From: Saprospiraceae bacterium | Lineage (GTDB): Bacteria; Bacteroidota; Bacteroidia; Chitinophagales; Saprospiraceae | Assembly (NCBI GenBank): GCA_019187225.1 | Contig: JABAQQ010000013.1 | Location: 310,001-374,000, forward strand | Direction of reading: 5' to 3' | DNA length: 64,000 nucleotides | In this document: positions 34,633 to 43,069 of the stretch, piece by piece | Position numbering within the stretch: position 1 is the first letter of the stretch | Layout of the letters: each line of letters opens with the position of its first letter | Translations under genes and position numbers: made by a program | The notes under the pieces: model-generated | What the model was told of the DNA's origin: nothing | What the model saw: only the letters and a program-made list of their open reading frames with translations | Databases searched by the model: none

Positions 34633-34787
34633 GCTCCCCCACGGTATTCTCAGCAAAGGGGTAAAAAAATCAAAAAAACACACTTACACACCCACCAAAA
34701 TCCTCACAGCCAGCATCTTACATCCAAAGGGCTCTTCGAAGGCTTTTGCTCCTCAAATACATTTTTTCACACTTAAACTTTTTCGTC

Positions 34788-35624
34788 ATGGCCACCTACG
34801 AATTCGTGTCCCCCCGGGACGCGCTGGACATCGTATTCGCGCACCGCAACCGCGCTTACGGCGCCTACCAACTGCGCCGGGCATATCCCCGTTACCTAAG
34901 CCGGGCATTCGCTATCGGTTTGCTGCTCATCTGTTTCGGCTTCGCCTTGCCGCAGATCCTGCACGCACTGGACGGCGATTTGGCCGAATCCGTTTACGTT
35001 GATATGGAGCGGGAACTCGGCCCTCCGCCCGATATTGATCCGGACCTTCCACCACCACCGCCGCCGCCGCCATCCACTCCGCCGCCGCCTGTACGCGCTA
35101 CTGTGCGCTTTGTACCGCCCACTCCCACACCGGACGAACTGGTACAGGAAGAACAACCGCCATCCCAGGAGGAAATACTGAACACAGATGCAGAGGTGGA
35201 CACAAAAGACCGCGCCTCCGAAGATGACGCTCCGCCTGCCCTCGATGAAGTTTCAGATTTTCCGCGGGCGGTGGAAACAGCGGCACACGCATCCGATGAA
35301 GGCGAATACGATATGGTGACGGTACAAAAGCCACCGACGTTCCCCGGTGGAGAGCACGCCTTGCTGAAATTCCTGGCCGACAACATACAATACCCACCCC
35401 TTGCCCGGGAAAACAACATTCAGGGCATCGTAGCGCTCTCCTTTGTCGTCAGCAAAGACGGCCGGGTCACGGATGTGAGCGTTCTGAAAGACATTGGGGG
35501 AGGATGCGGCAAGGAGGCTGTGCGGGTGGTGCAATCCATGCCGAAGTGGAGCCCGGGAGAAGCCAACGGTCATGCCGTCAAGGTGCGGTTCACGCTGCCG
35601 GTAAAGTTTCAGCTGCTGAACTGA
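34788..35624 (+). CDS. tonB: TonB energy transducer (second copy)
   Basis: A 278-residue paralogue with the same layout as the preceding tonB (FAHRNRAYGAYQLRRAYP, single helix, proline-rich linker, LARENNIQGIV domain). The identical length and closely matching C-terminal domain indicate a local duplication; the linker between the proline stretch and the C-terminal domain has diverged. The frame is open from 34746, but the ATG at 34788 aligns with the first copy. A terminator upstream suggests separate control. Confidence 0.92.
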   Translation: MATYEFVSPRDALDIVFAHRNRAYGAYQLRRAYPRYLSRAFAIGLLLICFGFALPQILHALDGDLAESVYVDMERELGPPPDIDPDLPPPPPPPPSTPPPPVRATVRFVPPTPTPDELVQEEQPPSQEEILNTDAEVDTKDRASEDDAPPALDEVSDFPRAVETAAHASDEGEYDMVTVQKPPTFPGGEHALLKFLADNIQYPPLARENNIQGIVALSFVVSKDGRVTDVSVLKDIGGGCGKEAVRVVQSMPKWSPGEANGHAVKVRFTLPVKFQLLN

Positions 35625-35674
35625 CAAGCTAAAAAAGGATCGAAGAGCAGTTTCGGGTCTTCTTGAGTAAGAAT

Positions 35675-35712
35675 ATGAGTCATGCGAACCGGGGCAAGAA
35701 CGCATGACTCAT
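35675..35712. repeat. Short perfect inverted repeat
   Basis: Arms atgagtcatgcg (35675-35686) and cgcatgactcat (35701-35712) lie between convergent tonB and the next minus-strand gene. No T-run follows on either side; a weak bidirectional terminator is possible. Confidence 0.45.
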
Positions 35713-35746
35713 GTGAGTTTTGAAATTGCGTTGGAAAAAATGAAAA

Positions 35747-36139
35747 CTATACCGATCCGCGTTTCACGATCCAGATGACCAGGCAAACGATCGCCAGAAA
35801 GGCTATGAGACCACCCAGGCCGACATTAAAAAAGGACAAGACGATGGCGATGCCCAAACCGAAAAGGCCGAACCAAAGCCACTGGTCCACCGGGTCGCTG
35901 AAATCCACCTGCATGCCGGATTTTTCTGCTTTGCGTTCCAAACGTTTGGCGAGGCGGTTCAGGCGTTTTTCCGTTTTTTTATTGGTTATTTTAGAAAAGT
36001 CTTCCGGGGTGATCCGCATTTTTTCCGCCACACCCGCGCGCATTTGTTCTTTGGAAACGGCAACGGAGGCGATGACACGCGTGGGAGTTGTGCTGGCAAG
36101 CAGCAGGCAGGCGAAAATAAAGATTACATGTTTTTTCAT
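35747..36139 (-). CDS. Small membrane protein of unknown function
   Basis: A 130-residue protein with a signal peptide (FIFACLLLASTTPTRVIA), a basic helical middle rich in Lys/Arg (KTEKRLNRLAKRLERK) and two C-terminal hydrophobic helices (WFGLFGLGIAIVLSFF and LIAFLAIVCLVIWIV). No family was recognised. It lies past the end of the respiratory cluster, separated by a stem-loop. Confidence 0.7.
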   Translation of the reverse strand: MKKHVIFIFACLLLASTTPTRVIASVAVSKEQMRAGVAEKMRITPEDFSKITNKKTEKRLNRLAKRLERKAEKSGMQVDFSDPVDQWLWFGLFGLGIAIVLSFFNVGLGGLIAFLAIVCLVIWIVKRGSV

Positions 36140-36201
36140 ACGAAATGAGGAGGTATCGGTGAATGTTGAAAAGGCAAAAATAGGTGCATGGCCAACAAAC
36201 G

Positions 36202-36237
36202 GCGACGCCCGGCAGAAAATTTTCTACCGGGCGTCGC
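36202..36237 (-). terminator. Stem-loop at the end of the respiratory cluster
   Basis: Perfect 11-base arms gcgacgcccgg/ccgggcgtcgc with a 14-base loop, 19 bases after the last cluster gene stops. The T-run on the minus strand is weak (cgtttgttgg). Confidence 0.6.
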
Positions 36238-36255
36238 TACTGTAAATTGTTTGGG

Positions 36256-36537
36256 TCAGGCAAAATCTTCTTCGGAGAGTTCGGACACCTCCTGGTGTTC
36301 CTTTTTCCGGTTGCTCCACCACCAGTAACCTATGCCCGCCACGAGGAGGTAAGGCATGACCAGCATGTATAAAATGCCCGCATTCAGCCCGCGCGGGTCA
36401 CCACCGCCCGTTTTAAGGTTGGCTTCCGAAGAAGCTTTGCACATGGCGCATTGTGCGGCTGCAGGTTCGGCGATCAAGGCCGTAATTACCATTACAACCA
36501 ACGCCAGGACTACGGATCTTACTACAAAATTTTTCAT
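36256..36537 (-). CDS. Small membrane protein with CAMC motif
   Basis: A 93-residue protein with a signal peptide (VLALVVMVITALIAEPAAA), then QCAMCKASSEAN at the mature N terminus and one transmembrane helix (ILYMLVMPYLLVAGIGYWWW) with an acidic tail. The CxxC right after the processing site could bind a metal or be redox active. It is the last gene of the ACIII-oxidase cluster, 16 bases after DUF420, which suggests a part in oxidase assembly. Confidence 0.75.
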   Translation of the reverse strand: MKNFVVRSVVLALVVMVITALIAEPAAAQCAMCKASSEANLKTGGGDPRGLNAGILYMLVMPYLLVAGIGYWWWSNRKKEHQEVSELSEEDFA

Positions 36538-36553
36538 AGCCGTTTGTTTTATA

Positions 36554-37096
36554 TCATTGATAATAAGGCCGCAGCATAAGATAGCAAATCGGCCCGCTCA
36601 CAGCAACATACAACCAAAGCGGAAACACCCAGCGCGCCATTTTTTTATGGCGCTCGAACTGGTGGGTGTAAGCCCGTGTAAAGGTAAGGAGAATAAACGG
36701 AAGAATGACGGCAGCCAACACAACGTGTGTGATGAGGAAAAAGAAATAAACCGCCCTCATCGCGCCCTCACCCCCATAACGCGTTTCCGGTGTGGTGAAA
36801 TGGTACAACACATAAGAAACGAGGAACAAAGCCGAGCACGCCATCGCCGCATAAATTGCCCGGCGGTGGTTTTCCACTTGTTTGTTTTTGATAAAATAAA
36901 ATGCGAAAAGCAAAATAACCGCACACAAGGCGTTCAGCGAGGCATGAATGGGCGGTAAAAAACTGAAATCTATGCCGAGATCAATCTTGACCCTGCGCAT
37001 CAGTCCAACGAGCAACAGCACGACGACCGATACGATATATGCGACCACGTTCAGTCGTTTCTCCAGGGCGATGTTCGGTTGAAGCGTTGACGACAT
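36554..37096 (-). CDS. DUF420 membrane protein
   Basis: A 180-residue protein with five hydrophobic segments and the DUF420 pattern (PPIHASLNALCAVILL, YVLYHFTTPETRYG, FLITHVVLAAVILP, RARWVFP-like RWVFPLWLY). DUF420 (CtaM-like) proteins are tied to assembly of haem-copper oxidases. It is 14 bases after the SCO-like gene. The ATG at 37096 is used; the upstream TTG would add three residues. Confidence 0.88.
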   Translation of the reverse strand: MSSTLQPNIALEKRLNVVAYIVSVVVLLLVGLMRRVKIDLGIDFSFLPPIHASLNALCAVILLFAFYFIKNKQVENHRRAIYAAMACSALFLVSYVLYHFTTPETRYGGEGAMRAVYFFFLITHVVLAAVILPFILLTFTRAYTHQFERHKKMARWVFPLWLYVAVSGPICYLMLRPYYQ

Positions 37097-37110
37097 ATTT
37101 ATCAAAAGAT

Positions 37111-37737
37111 TTATTGTGCCGGAGGAAGTAAGATGGCGATGTGCTGAACCATGCGATCCACCTGATCCTGGTCCAAAGCGTTGTAGAAACGGCGGATCGT
37201 TCCGGAAGTATCAGCCAGGGCAAAATACTCCGGGTCCGGTTTCACATTTTCTGCCAGACAAAAGGACTCGTAACCATTATGAAGGATGGCCCGCCAATTG
37301 CCGACGCCGCCCGACCATACCCAGGTGGCGTAATCCACGCTGGGCATTTTTTGAAAATACGACTTGAAATCCGCCGTTCCGCCGGAGGCGATCATCGCCA
37401 ACCTGAAATCGTGGTTTTGCCCGAATTGGTTGAACAATTTTTCAGCGGTATCGAGAATCTGACGGTTCCCGTCAGTAAGGTCCGGGTTTTCACCGAAGAG
37501 ATGCACCACCACGACTTTTCCTTTGAGTTGATCCTCCCATGTTCCGTCGGGCCAGATAATGGTCGCCTTACCGATCTTTCCGTAGTCGGCCAGTTCGGCA
37601 ACCGCTTCTTTGCGCCAGTTAAGACCATTGCGCAGGTAAATCCACGAAATGGCCGGCAAGCCGACGAGAATGAGGAACAGGGCCGCCGCAATGTAGATCT
37701 TACGCCCTAATGAGGATTTTTTTTCAACGTTTTCCAT
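37111..37737 (-). CDS. SCO1/SenC-like thioredoxin-fold protein without copper cysteines
   Basis: A 208-residue membrane-anchored protein (helix IYIAAALFLILVGLPAISWIYL) with a thioredoxin-like domain: KGKVVVVHLFGENPDLTDGN, then LAMIASGG and YFALADTSGTIRRFY, as in SCO proteins. The CxxxC normally found after the first beta strand is absent; the region reads LFGENPDLTDG. It therefore cannot bind copper as a canonical SCO would. Its place between cox4 and DUF420 is the usual SCO position. Confidence 0.75.
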   Translation of the reverse strand: MENVEKKSSLGRKIYIAAALFLILVGLPAISWIYLRNGLNWRKEAVAELADYGKIGKATIIWPDGTWEDQLKGKVVVVHLFGENPDLTDGNRQILDTAEKLFNQFGQNHDFRLAMIASGGTADFKSYFQKMPSVDYATWVWSGGVGNWRAILHNGYESFCLAENVKPDPEYFALADTSGTIRRFYNALDQDQVDRMVQHIAILLPPAQ

Positions 37738-37760
37738 ATGCTAATACTCTGACCATCAAC

Positions 37761-37792
37761 AAAAAAGGCGAGGTTTTGTTCCCCGCCGTTTT
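37761..37792 (-). terminator. Terminator after cox4
   Basis: On the minus strand the stem ggcgggg/cctcgcc (one mismatch-free core of six) is followed by tttttt (37766-37761). It separates cox4 from the SCO-like gene. On the plus strand the hairpin is followed by gttttt as well. Confidence 0.6.
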
Positions 37793-37872
37793 TGGTCGAA
37801 TTGGTTGAAATCAGGTAGATTTGATCAGAATTGGTCTCCGCCTTCTTCCGGCAATTCAACCCCATAACAATA

Positions 37873-38301
37873 TTATCCTTTCATTGTGCCGGGCAGTATA
37901 TAACCTTGCGGCTTGCCGGCAGGTGCAGGATTGACGACTTCTTCGTTTTTCTCCTGAATTTGTTCCCGGCGGGCGCCCCAGGAACTGCCTTCCTGGAAGA
38001 AAGCGATGATCGCCCAGATCAGGAGCGCAGTGGGCAGCAGTACGCTCAATACCAGGCTGCGCACTTCGTATGCCATGTGCATGAAGTAAAAAATGATGAA
38101 ATAGGCTTTGAAAAGCGAAAAGCCAATCATCAGCAGCATATACAAATAGTGCCCGAATCCTTCCGTGAACTTAATACTGGGCACGATGTGGCCTTTTGCA
38201 AAAAGCGCGATGATGACTTCCACGATGGTCACGACGCCAAGAATCATCAGCCCGCGAAATACGAGGGCTTTTTGTTCTTCATATGTTTGATGTCCAGCCA
38301 T
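37873..38301 (-). CDS. Cytochrome c oxidase subunit IV (caa3 type)
   Basis: A 142-residue protein with three hydrophobic helices (LMILGVVTIVEVIIALF, YLYMLLMIGFSLFKAYFIIFYFMHM, LVLSVLLPTALLIWAIIAFF), matching the small prokaryotic COX4 family; FYFMHMAYE is typical. The ATG at 38301 was chosen because the longer frame from 38451 runs through the upstream cox3 gene. The leader contains gtgagag words like those of the CTCTCAC arrays. Confidence 0.85.
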   Translation of the reverse strand: MAGHQTYEEQKALVFRGLMILGVVTIVEVIIALFAKGHIVPSIKFTEGFGHYLYMLLMIGFSLFKAYFIIFYFMHMAYEVRSLVLSVLLPTALLIWAIIAFFQEGSSWGARREQIQEKNEEVVNPAPAGKPQGYILPGTMKG

Positions 38302-38340
38302 GAGCGAGAGTATGTGAATGGTGAAAATGTGAGAGAATGA
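38302..38340. repeat. GTGAGAG-type leader array before cox4
   Basis: On the minus strand the leader reads ctctcacat..ttcac..attcacat..ctctcgctc up to the ATG. It is a degenerate relative of the purL and rocD leader arrays. Confidence 0.45.
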
Positions 38341-38344
38341 GGGG

Positions 38345-39247
38345 TTACAGCAGGTAGAACACAAGGAACACAAATACCCAAACCAAGTCAACGAAGTGCC
38401 AGTACAGGCCGATCTTCTCCACCATTTCATAACCGTTACGGCGCGCGGCATACAGACCGCTCATCGCATTGATCATGATAATGGTGAGGAACACCACGCC
38501 TGAAAACACGTGAAAACCGTGAAAACCTGTAATGAAGAAGAACAAGGCTCCGAATGCCTTCGGCCCCAACTCCTGGATGCCGGTCTGGCCGGCATAGGCG
38601 CCGGTCGTATATTTGAGTTTGCGCTGGATGAATTCATCTTTCGTCGAACCGTCTTCCTGAGTCACCGGGTGCATGTGCAGCAGGTAAGATTGACCTTTGT
38701 GGAAAGTGTCGGGCGTGCCGTCGGGTTTTTTCGCCTCCGTGCCGTCGTCGTTCAGATAAACGCCGTCGGCAATATGACGTCCGAATGGGTTTTGCTGAAC
38801 CGTCATGTTTTCCTTGACAATCAGGGTTGTCCATTCATAAGCCTGGCTACCCAAGAAGGTGGCCCCGCCCAAAATGGTGAGGAACATCCAAAACACAACG
38901 CCGCGCTGGTTTTCGCGATGCCCTTCCTGTACCGCACGCACCATGGTAACGGAACTGAAAATAAGAACGAACGTCATGAACGTTACGAAAACCAGAGGCC
39001 AGTGCGCCTTCACAAAGGGAAATGACGCGAACACAAAATCAGGTTCCGGCCAGGTGGGCATGCTGAAGCGCAATGCGCCGTAAGCGATGAGGAATCCGGC
39101 AAAGGTGAATGCGTCGGACACCAGAAAATACCACATCATCAGCTTGCCATAACTGGCTTTCATCGGCTCCCTGCCGCCTTCCCAAAGTTCGGGGCCCTCG
39201 CCGTGTCCGTGCGTTTCGTGTGCGTGTGAAACAGATGTTTCTGCCAT
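38345..39247 (-). CDS. Cytochrome c oxidase subunit III with long periplasmic insert
   Basis: A 300-residue COX3 protein with a His-rich start (SHAHETHGHGEG). The family helices SDAFTFAGFLIAYGALRF, FMTFVLIFSSVTMV, FFFITGFHGFHVFSGVVF and YWHFVDLVWVFVFLVFYLL are present. Between the third and fourth helices is an insert of about 85 residues (NPFGRHIADGVYLNDDG ... HMHPVTQEDGS) absent from ordinary subunit III. It follows a second, shorter cox3-like gene. Confidence 0.9.
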   Translation of the reverse strand: MAETSVSHAHETHGHGEGPELWEGGREPMKASYGKLMMWYFLVSDAFTFAGFLIAYGALRFSMPTWPEPDFVFASFPFVKAHWPLVFVTFMTFVLIFSSVTMVRAVQEGHRENQRGVVFWMFLTILGGATFLGSQAYEWTTLIVKENMTVQQNPFGRHIADGVYLNDDGTEAKKPDGTPDTFHKGQSYLLHMHPVTQEDGSTKDEFIQRKLKYTTGAYAGQTGIQELGPKAFGALFFFITGFHGFHVFSGVVFLTIIMINAMSGLYAARRNGYEMVEKIGLYWHFVDLVWVFVFLVFYLL

Positions 39248-39275
39248 GATAATCAGTCAGTTATTATAGATCTTA

Positions 39276-39362
39276 GTTGGTTGATGAAGGTTGATGAGGG
39301 TTGATGAAGGTTGATATGGGTTGATAAGATAAACTTTCAGAAACCTTTATCAACCTTATCAA
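39276..39362. repeat. GGTTGATGA word hairpin
   Basis: Five ggttgat words (39278-39326) face cctttatcaaccttatcaa (39344-39362). It fills the gap between the two cox3 genes. Confidence 0.8.
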
Positions 39363-39367
39363 TATAT

Positions 39368-39946
39368 TCAGGATTGAGTCAAAAAGAATCCGATCAGGTA
39401 TATCCACAGCACATCCACAAAATGCCAGTATTGGCACACGAGTTCGAAGCGCTGTCTGCGGCGCGCAGTGGGCCTGAACGGCAACACAAAAGCGTGCACC
39501 ATCGCCACGATCAGGGCGGCAATTCCGCCCAGAACATGCGCGGCGTGTATGCCGGAGATCACGTAAATGAACGAACTGGAAGGATTGACCGTAAAAGTCG
39601 CTCCGATATCCGTCATCGCCTGCCACCCTTTATACTGCAACACCACGAACAGAATCCCCAATAAAAACGTCGCGATCAACAAACCTTTGTACCATTTCTC
39701 CTTTCCTTTTTTGAAGGAAGTGTAGGCATAATGAAGCGTCACGCTGCTCATCACGATCACCACGGTATTCAAAAAGAAGATGTCGGGCAATTTGAACTCC
39801 AGCCAGTTGCCCGCCGACCTCCGCACCACATACGCGCTCGTGAAGGCGGCAAACATCATCACCATGCTGCCGATGCCCACCCACAGCGCTAACTTCTGGG
39901 GGAGTATTTTACTTTGGTTGTATTCAGGAGATGGAATAGCTCCCAT
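39368..39946 (-). CDS. Cytochrome c oxidase subunit III (short form)
   Basis: A 192-residue COX3-like protein with five helices (LALWVGIGSMVMMFAAFTSAY, FLNTVVIVMSSVTLHYAY, GLLIATFLLGILFVVLQY, FIYVISGIHAAHVLGGIAALIV, YWHFVDVLWIYLIGFFL). HAAHVLGG and YWHFVDVLW are family hallmarks. It is 31 bases after ctaB. Paired cox3 genes of different length are frequent in ACIII-caa3 clusters. Confidence 0.9.
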   Translation of the reverse strand: MGAIPSPEYNQSKILPQKLALWVGIGSMVMMFAAFTSAYVVRRSAGNWLEFKLPDIFFLNTVVIVMSSVTLHYAYTSFKKGKEKWYKGLLIATFLLGILFVVLQYKGWQAMTDIGATFTVNPSSSFIYVISGIHAAHVLGGIAALIVAMVHAFVLPFRPTARRRQRFELVCQYWHFVDVLWIYLIGFFLTQS

Positions 39947-39977
39947 ATTTAATATAGTTTGAGGCAGTTTGAGGTCT

Positions 39978-40877
39978 TTACAATTTATCTATCAAAAGCA
40001 CGATCAGCGATACCGGCAAATGCAGGAACGACATGAACATCTGTTTGCGGGCGGCTTCGCGCGAACAATCTTTATACAATCGCCAGCAAAGCCAGGCCCA
40101 ATACGCATTCAATGCCACCAATATTCCCGTCGCCCATATTCCGACGTAACCCAGCACCCAGGCCAGAACGGCATTGCCTATCATCAACAGGCAAAAAATG
40201 AAAGACAAATAACCGGTCGCCGCGTCTTTTTGCCCGTTTTTTGAAGGCAAAAGATAAAATCCGGCTTTTTTATAGTCTTCGTCTGCCAGCCAGGCCACCG
40301 CCCAGAAGTGTGGGAACTGCCACAAAAACTGGAGCGAAAACAACATCATCGCCACCGGCGAAATAGTGCCTTCCTGTACCACACAGCCTATGACCAGCGG
40401 CAAAGCTCCCGGTATCGCTCCCACTACTACGGACAAAGGCGTCGTGCGTTTGAGCGGGGTGTACACAAAGGCGTAACTGATCAGCGACAACATTCCCAAA
40501 AATCCGGCAATCGGATGAAGAAACGACAAAACCGTGATACCTCCCATCGCTAAAAGCCCTGCCCACAACACCGCCGTCGAAACGCTCATGCGCCCGGTAG
40601 CAACGGGCCGATTGGCTGTACGCGTCATCAGCTTGTCATAATCGCGTTCGAGCACCTGGTTCAGCGCATTGGCGGCCCCGGTCACCATAAACCCACCAAA
40701 TGCCAATAGTGCCATTGTTCCCCAGTCTACCTTTCCGTCGCTTACAATCGCGTAAGACATTACTGCTGAAAAAAGTACCAATAAAGTCAACTTGAACTTG
40801 ACCAATAGTCCCAAATCGGTCACTGCTTGTATCAGGCCGTCCCAAACTAATATCCGGTTTGCCGCGTTGCGCTCCAT
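39978..40877 (-). CDS. ctaB: Protohaem IX farnesyltransferase
   Basis: A 299-residue UbiA-family prenyltransferase that makes haem O from haem B for the oxidase. The polyprenyl-diphosphate site NQVLERDYDKLMTRTANRP is present, followed by about eight more helices. It lies between cox1 and cox3 in the operon; a haem A synthase (ctaA) is not in the window. Confidence 0.94.
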   Translation of the reverse strand: MERNAANRILVWDGLIQAVTDLGLLVKFKLTLLVLFSAVMSYAIVSDGKVDWGTMALLAFGGFMVTGAANALNQVLERDYDKLMTRTANRPVATGRMSVSTAVLWAGLLAMGGITVLSFLHPIAGFLGMLSLISYAFVYTPLKRTTPLSVVVGAIPGALPLVIGCVVQEGTISPVAMMLFSLQFLWQFPHFWAVAWLADEDYKKAGFYLLPSKNGQKDAATGYLSFIFCLLMIGNAVLAWVLGYVGIWATGILVALNAYWAWLCWRLYKDCSREAARKQMFMSFLHLPVSLIVLLIDKL

Positions 40878-40891
40878 TTTATTTGTTTATG

Positions 40892-40966
40892 AAGGTTGAT
40901 AAGGGTTTATAAAAGTTGATTATTCGATGTCCATCATTAAAACTTTTATAAACACTTATCAACCTT
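40892..40966. repeat. GGTTGATAAGG word hairpin
   Basis: Two 26-base arms (40892-40917, 40941-40966) are reverse complements with a single mismatch, between cox1 and ctaB. Confidence 0.85.
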
Positions 40967-40977
40967 TATCTACCTGA

Positions 40978-42831
40978 TTAATGCCCGTGATCGTGTTCCC
41001 CTTCTTTCAGCGGAACAAACTGTGGGATAAACTCTTCTCCGCCTTTTCCATAGTCATAAGACCAGCGTTGTACCGTCGGAATATTGCCCGGCCAGTTGCC
41101 GTGACCCGGCTGGATGGGAGTGGTCCATTCCAGCGTATTCGAGCCCCATGGATTCTTAACGGTCAGTTTGCGGCCGCTGAAAATGGAGTAAAAGAAGTTG
41201 ATAATGAACAAAATCTGCAGGAAAAATACGACGATGGCCGCCACCGTGATGAACTTGTTCAAGTCCACAAAGTGTTTGAACGAGTCAAAGTTTTCGATGC
41301 TGTAATAACGACGCGGCACACCGGCCATGCCTGTGTAGTGCATGGGCCAGAAAATGGCGTAAGCGCCGATCAGCGTACCCCAGAAGTGAATTTTGCCGAG
41401 CGTTTCGTTCATAAACCGGCTGAACATCTTGGGGAACCAGTGGTATATACCGGCAAACATCCCGAAGAAGGCCGCAATACCCATCACAATGTGGAAGTGC
41501 GCCACTACGAAGTAGGTATCGTGCATCTGAATATCAATCGCAGAGTTGCCGAGGAAGATACCCGTCAGACCACCGGAAATAAACATGGACACAAAACCGA
41601 CCGCAAACAAACTGGCGGCATTGAACCGGAAGTTGGATCCGTATATCGTTGAAATCCAGTTAAACACCTTAATCGCTGAAGGCACTGCTATGATCAGCGT
41701 GAATACGACGAAGAAATTGCTGATGAATGGATTGACTCCCGCCATGAACATATGGTGCGCCCACACGATAAACGAGAGGAAACCGATGGCCAGGATCGAA
41801 TAGATCATCGCGCGATAGCCGAAGATCGGCTTGCGGGCATGTACCGACAGCACTTCGGACACAATACCCATCGAAGGCAGGATGATGATGTACACTTCGG
41901 GGTGACCGAGGAACCAGAACAGGTGTTGGAAAAGAACCGGGCTACCGCCGATACGGTCAAGTATCTGGCCACCTACCACGATTTCACTCAGGTAGAACGA
42001 AGTGCCCATACTGCGGTCAAACATGAGCAGCAATACACCCGAGAGCAGTACCGGGAACGACAACACGCCGAGTATGGCCGTAACGAGGATGGCCCAAATC
42101 GTGAGCGGCATGCGCCACATATTCATACCTTTCGTGCGCAGGTTCAGAATGGTCGTAATGTAGTTGATACCGCCCAACAATGACGACACTATGAACAACG
42201 CCATACCTACAATCCACATGGTCATGCCCGCTTTAGACCCATCGGAGGCCTGAGGCAGCGCGCTCAAGGGCGGATAGGCCGTCCATCCACCCGAAAATGG
42301 CCCGGTGCTGAGGAACAGCGACAAAAACATCACCACACCGGCCAGGAAGAAGAACCAGTAGGAGAAGGCATTGAGCAGAGGCGAGGCCATATCGCGGGCA
42401 CCGATCTGCAACGGAATGAGCAAGTTGGCAAAAGTGCCGCTCAGGCCCGCCGTCAGCACGAAGAACACGAGGATGGTACCGTGCATGGTCACCAGCGAGT
42501 AGTAAAATTCCGGATCGAGTTTGCCGATACCCGCATCATTTACTGTGATCCATTTGCCTAAAATTGGTTTCAGCCAAGCCATGTCCGCCTCCGGGAAACC
42601 GAGTTGCAGGCGGAAAACAATGGACATCGCGGCACCGACGAATGCCCAGAATATCCCTGTGATCAGGAACTGGCGCGCGATTATTTTGTGGTCGGTGCTG
42701 AAAATATAGGTCGTCAGGAAGTTCGACTGAAACTTATCGCCGTGATGATGCTCATGAAAATGGTCATCATACCCCAATTCCTGGGTGAGTTTTTCTTCCA
42801 ACGTATCTGCGGCGGTAACTGCGTGAGCCAT
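40978..42831 (-). CDS. Cytochrome c oxidase subunit I
   Basis: A 617-residue haem-copper oxidase subunit I. The Cu-B and cross-linked His-Tyr site is in FWFLGHPEVYIIILPSMG, WAHHMFMAG follows, and the haem ligands are in VVAHFHIVMG. Low-spin haem His is in LVTMHGTILVFF. The N terminus carries His-rich HFHEHHHGDKF and the C terminus HDHGH. The in-frame TTG upstream was rejected in favour of the ATG at 42831. Confidence 0.96.
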   Translation of the reverse strand: MAHAVTAADTLEEKLTQELGYDDHFHEHHHGDKFQSNFLTTYIFSTDHKIIARQFLITGIFWAFVGAAMSIVFRLQLGFPEADMAWLKPILGKWITVNDAGIGKLDPEFYYSLVTMHGTILVFFVLTAGLSGTFANLLIPLQIGARDMASPLLNAFSYWFFFLAGVVMFLSLFLSTGPFSGGWTAYPPLSALPQASDGSKAGMTMWIVGMALFIVSSLLGGINYITTILNLRTKGMNMWRMPLTIWAILVTAILGVLSFPVLLSGVLLLMFDRSMGTSFYLSEIVVGGQILDRIGGSPVLFQHLFWFLGHPEVYIIILPSMGIVSEVLSVHARKPIFGYRAMIYSILAIGFLSFIVWAHHMFMAGVNPFISNFFVVFTLIIAVPSAIKVFNWISTIYGSNFRFNAASLFAVGFVSMFISGGLTGIFLGNSAIDIQMHDTYFVVAHFHIVMGIAAFFGMFAGIYHWFPKMFSRFMNETLGKIHFWGTLIGAYAIFWPMHYTGMAGVPRRYYSIENFDSFKHFVDLNKFITVAAIVVFFLQILFIINFFYSIFSGRKLTVKNPWGSNTLEWTTPIQPGHGNWPGNIPTVQRWSYDYGKGGEEFIPQFVPLKEGEHDHGH

Positions 42832-42880
42832 AGCCAATGAATTTTTTTTTTGTGAGACCTTTTGTCGGGTTCGGTGTCGG

Positions 42881-43068
42881 TTTTTAGTTATTGGTTCCTG
42901 GTTGTTGGTTATTGGTTGTTGGTTCCTGGTTGTTGGTTATTGGTTGTTGGTTGTTGGTTGTGGTAATATGATTTGGGATCAACTATTCCTAACGCTTGAA
43001 ACCAAGAACTAAGAACTAATAACCAGGAACCAAGAACTAATAACCAGGAACCAGGAACTAAAAACCAA
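42881..43068. repeat. TTGGTTCC word hairpin touching the cox2 stop
   Basis: About ten words of the type ttggtt, ttcctgg and ttgttgg (42889-42962) face aaccaagaacta, aaccaggaacc words (43000-43068). The right arm ends two bases before the cox2 stop codon. Confidence 0.9.
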
Positions 43069-43069
43069 C

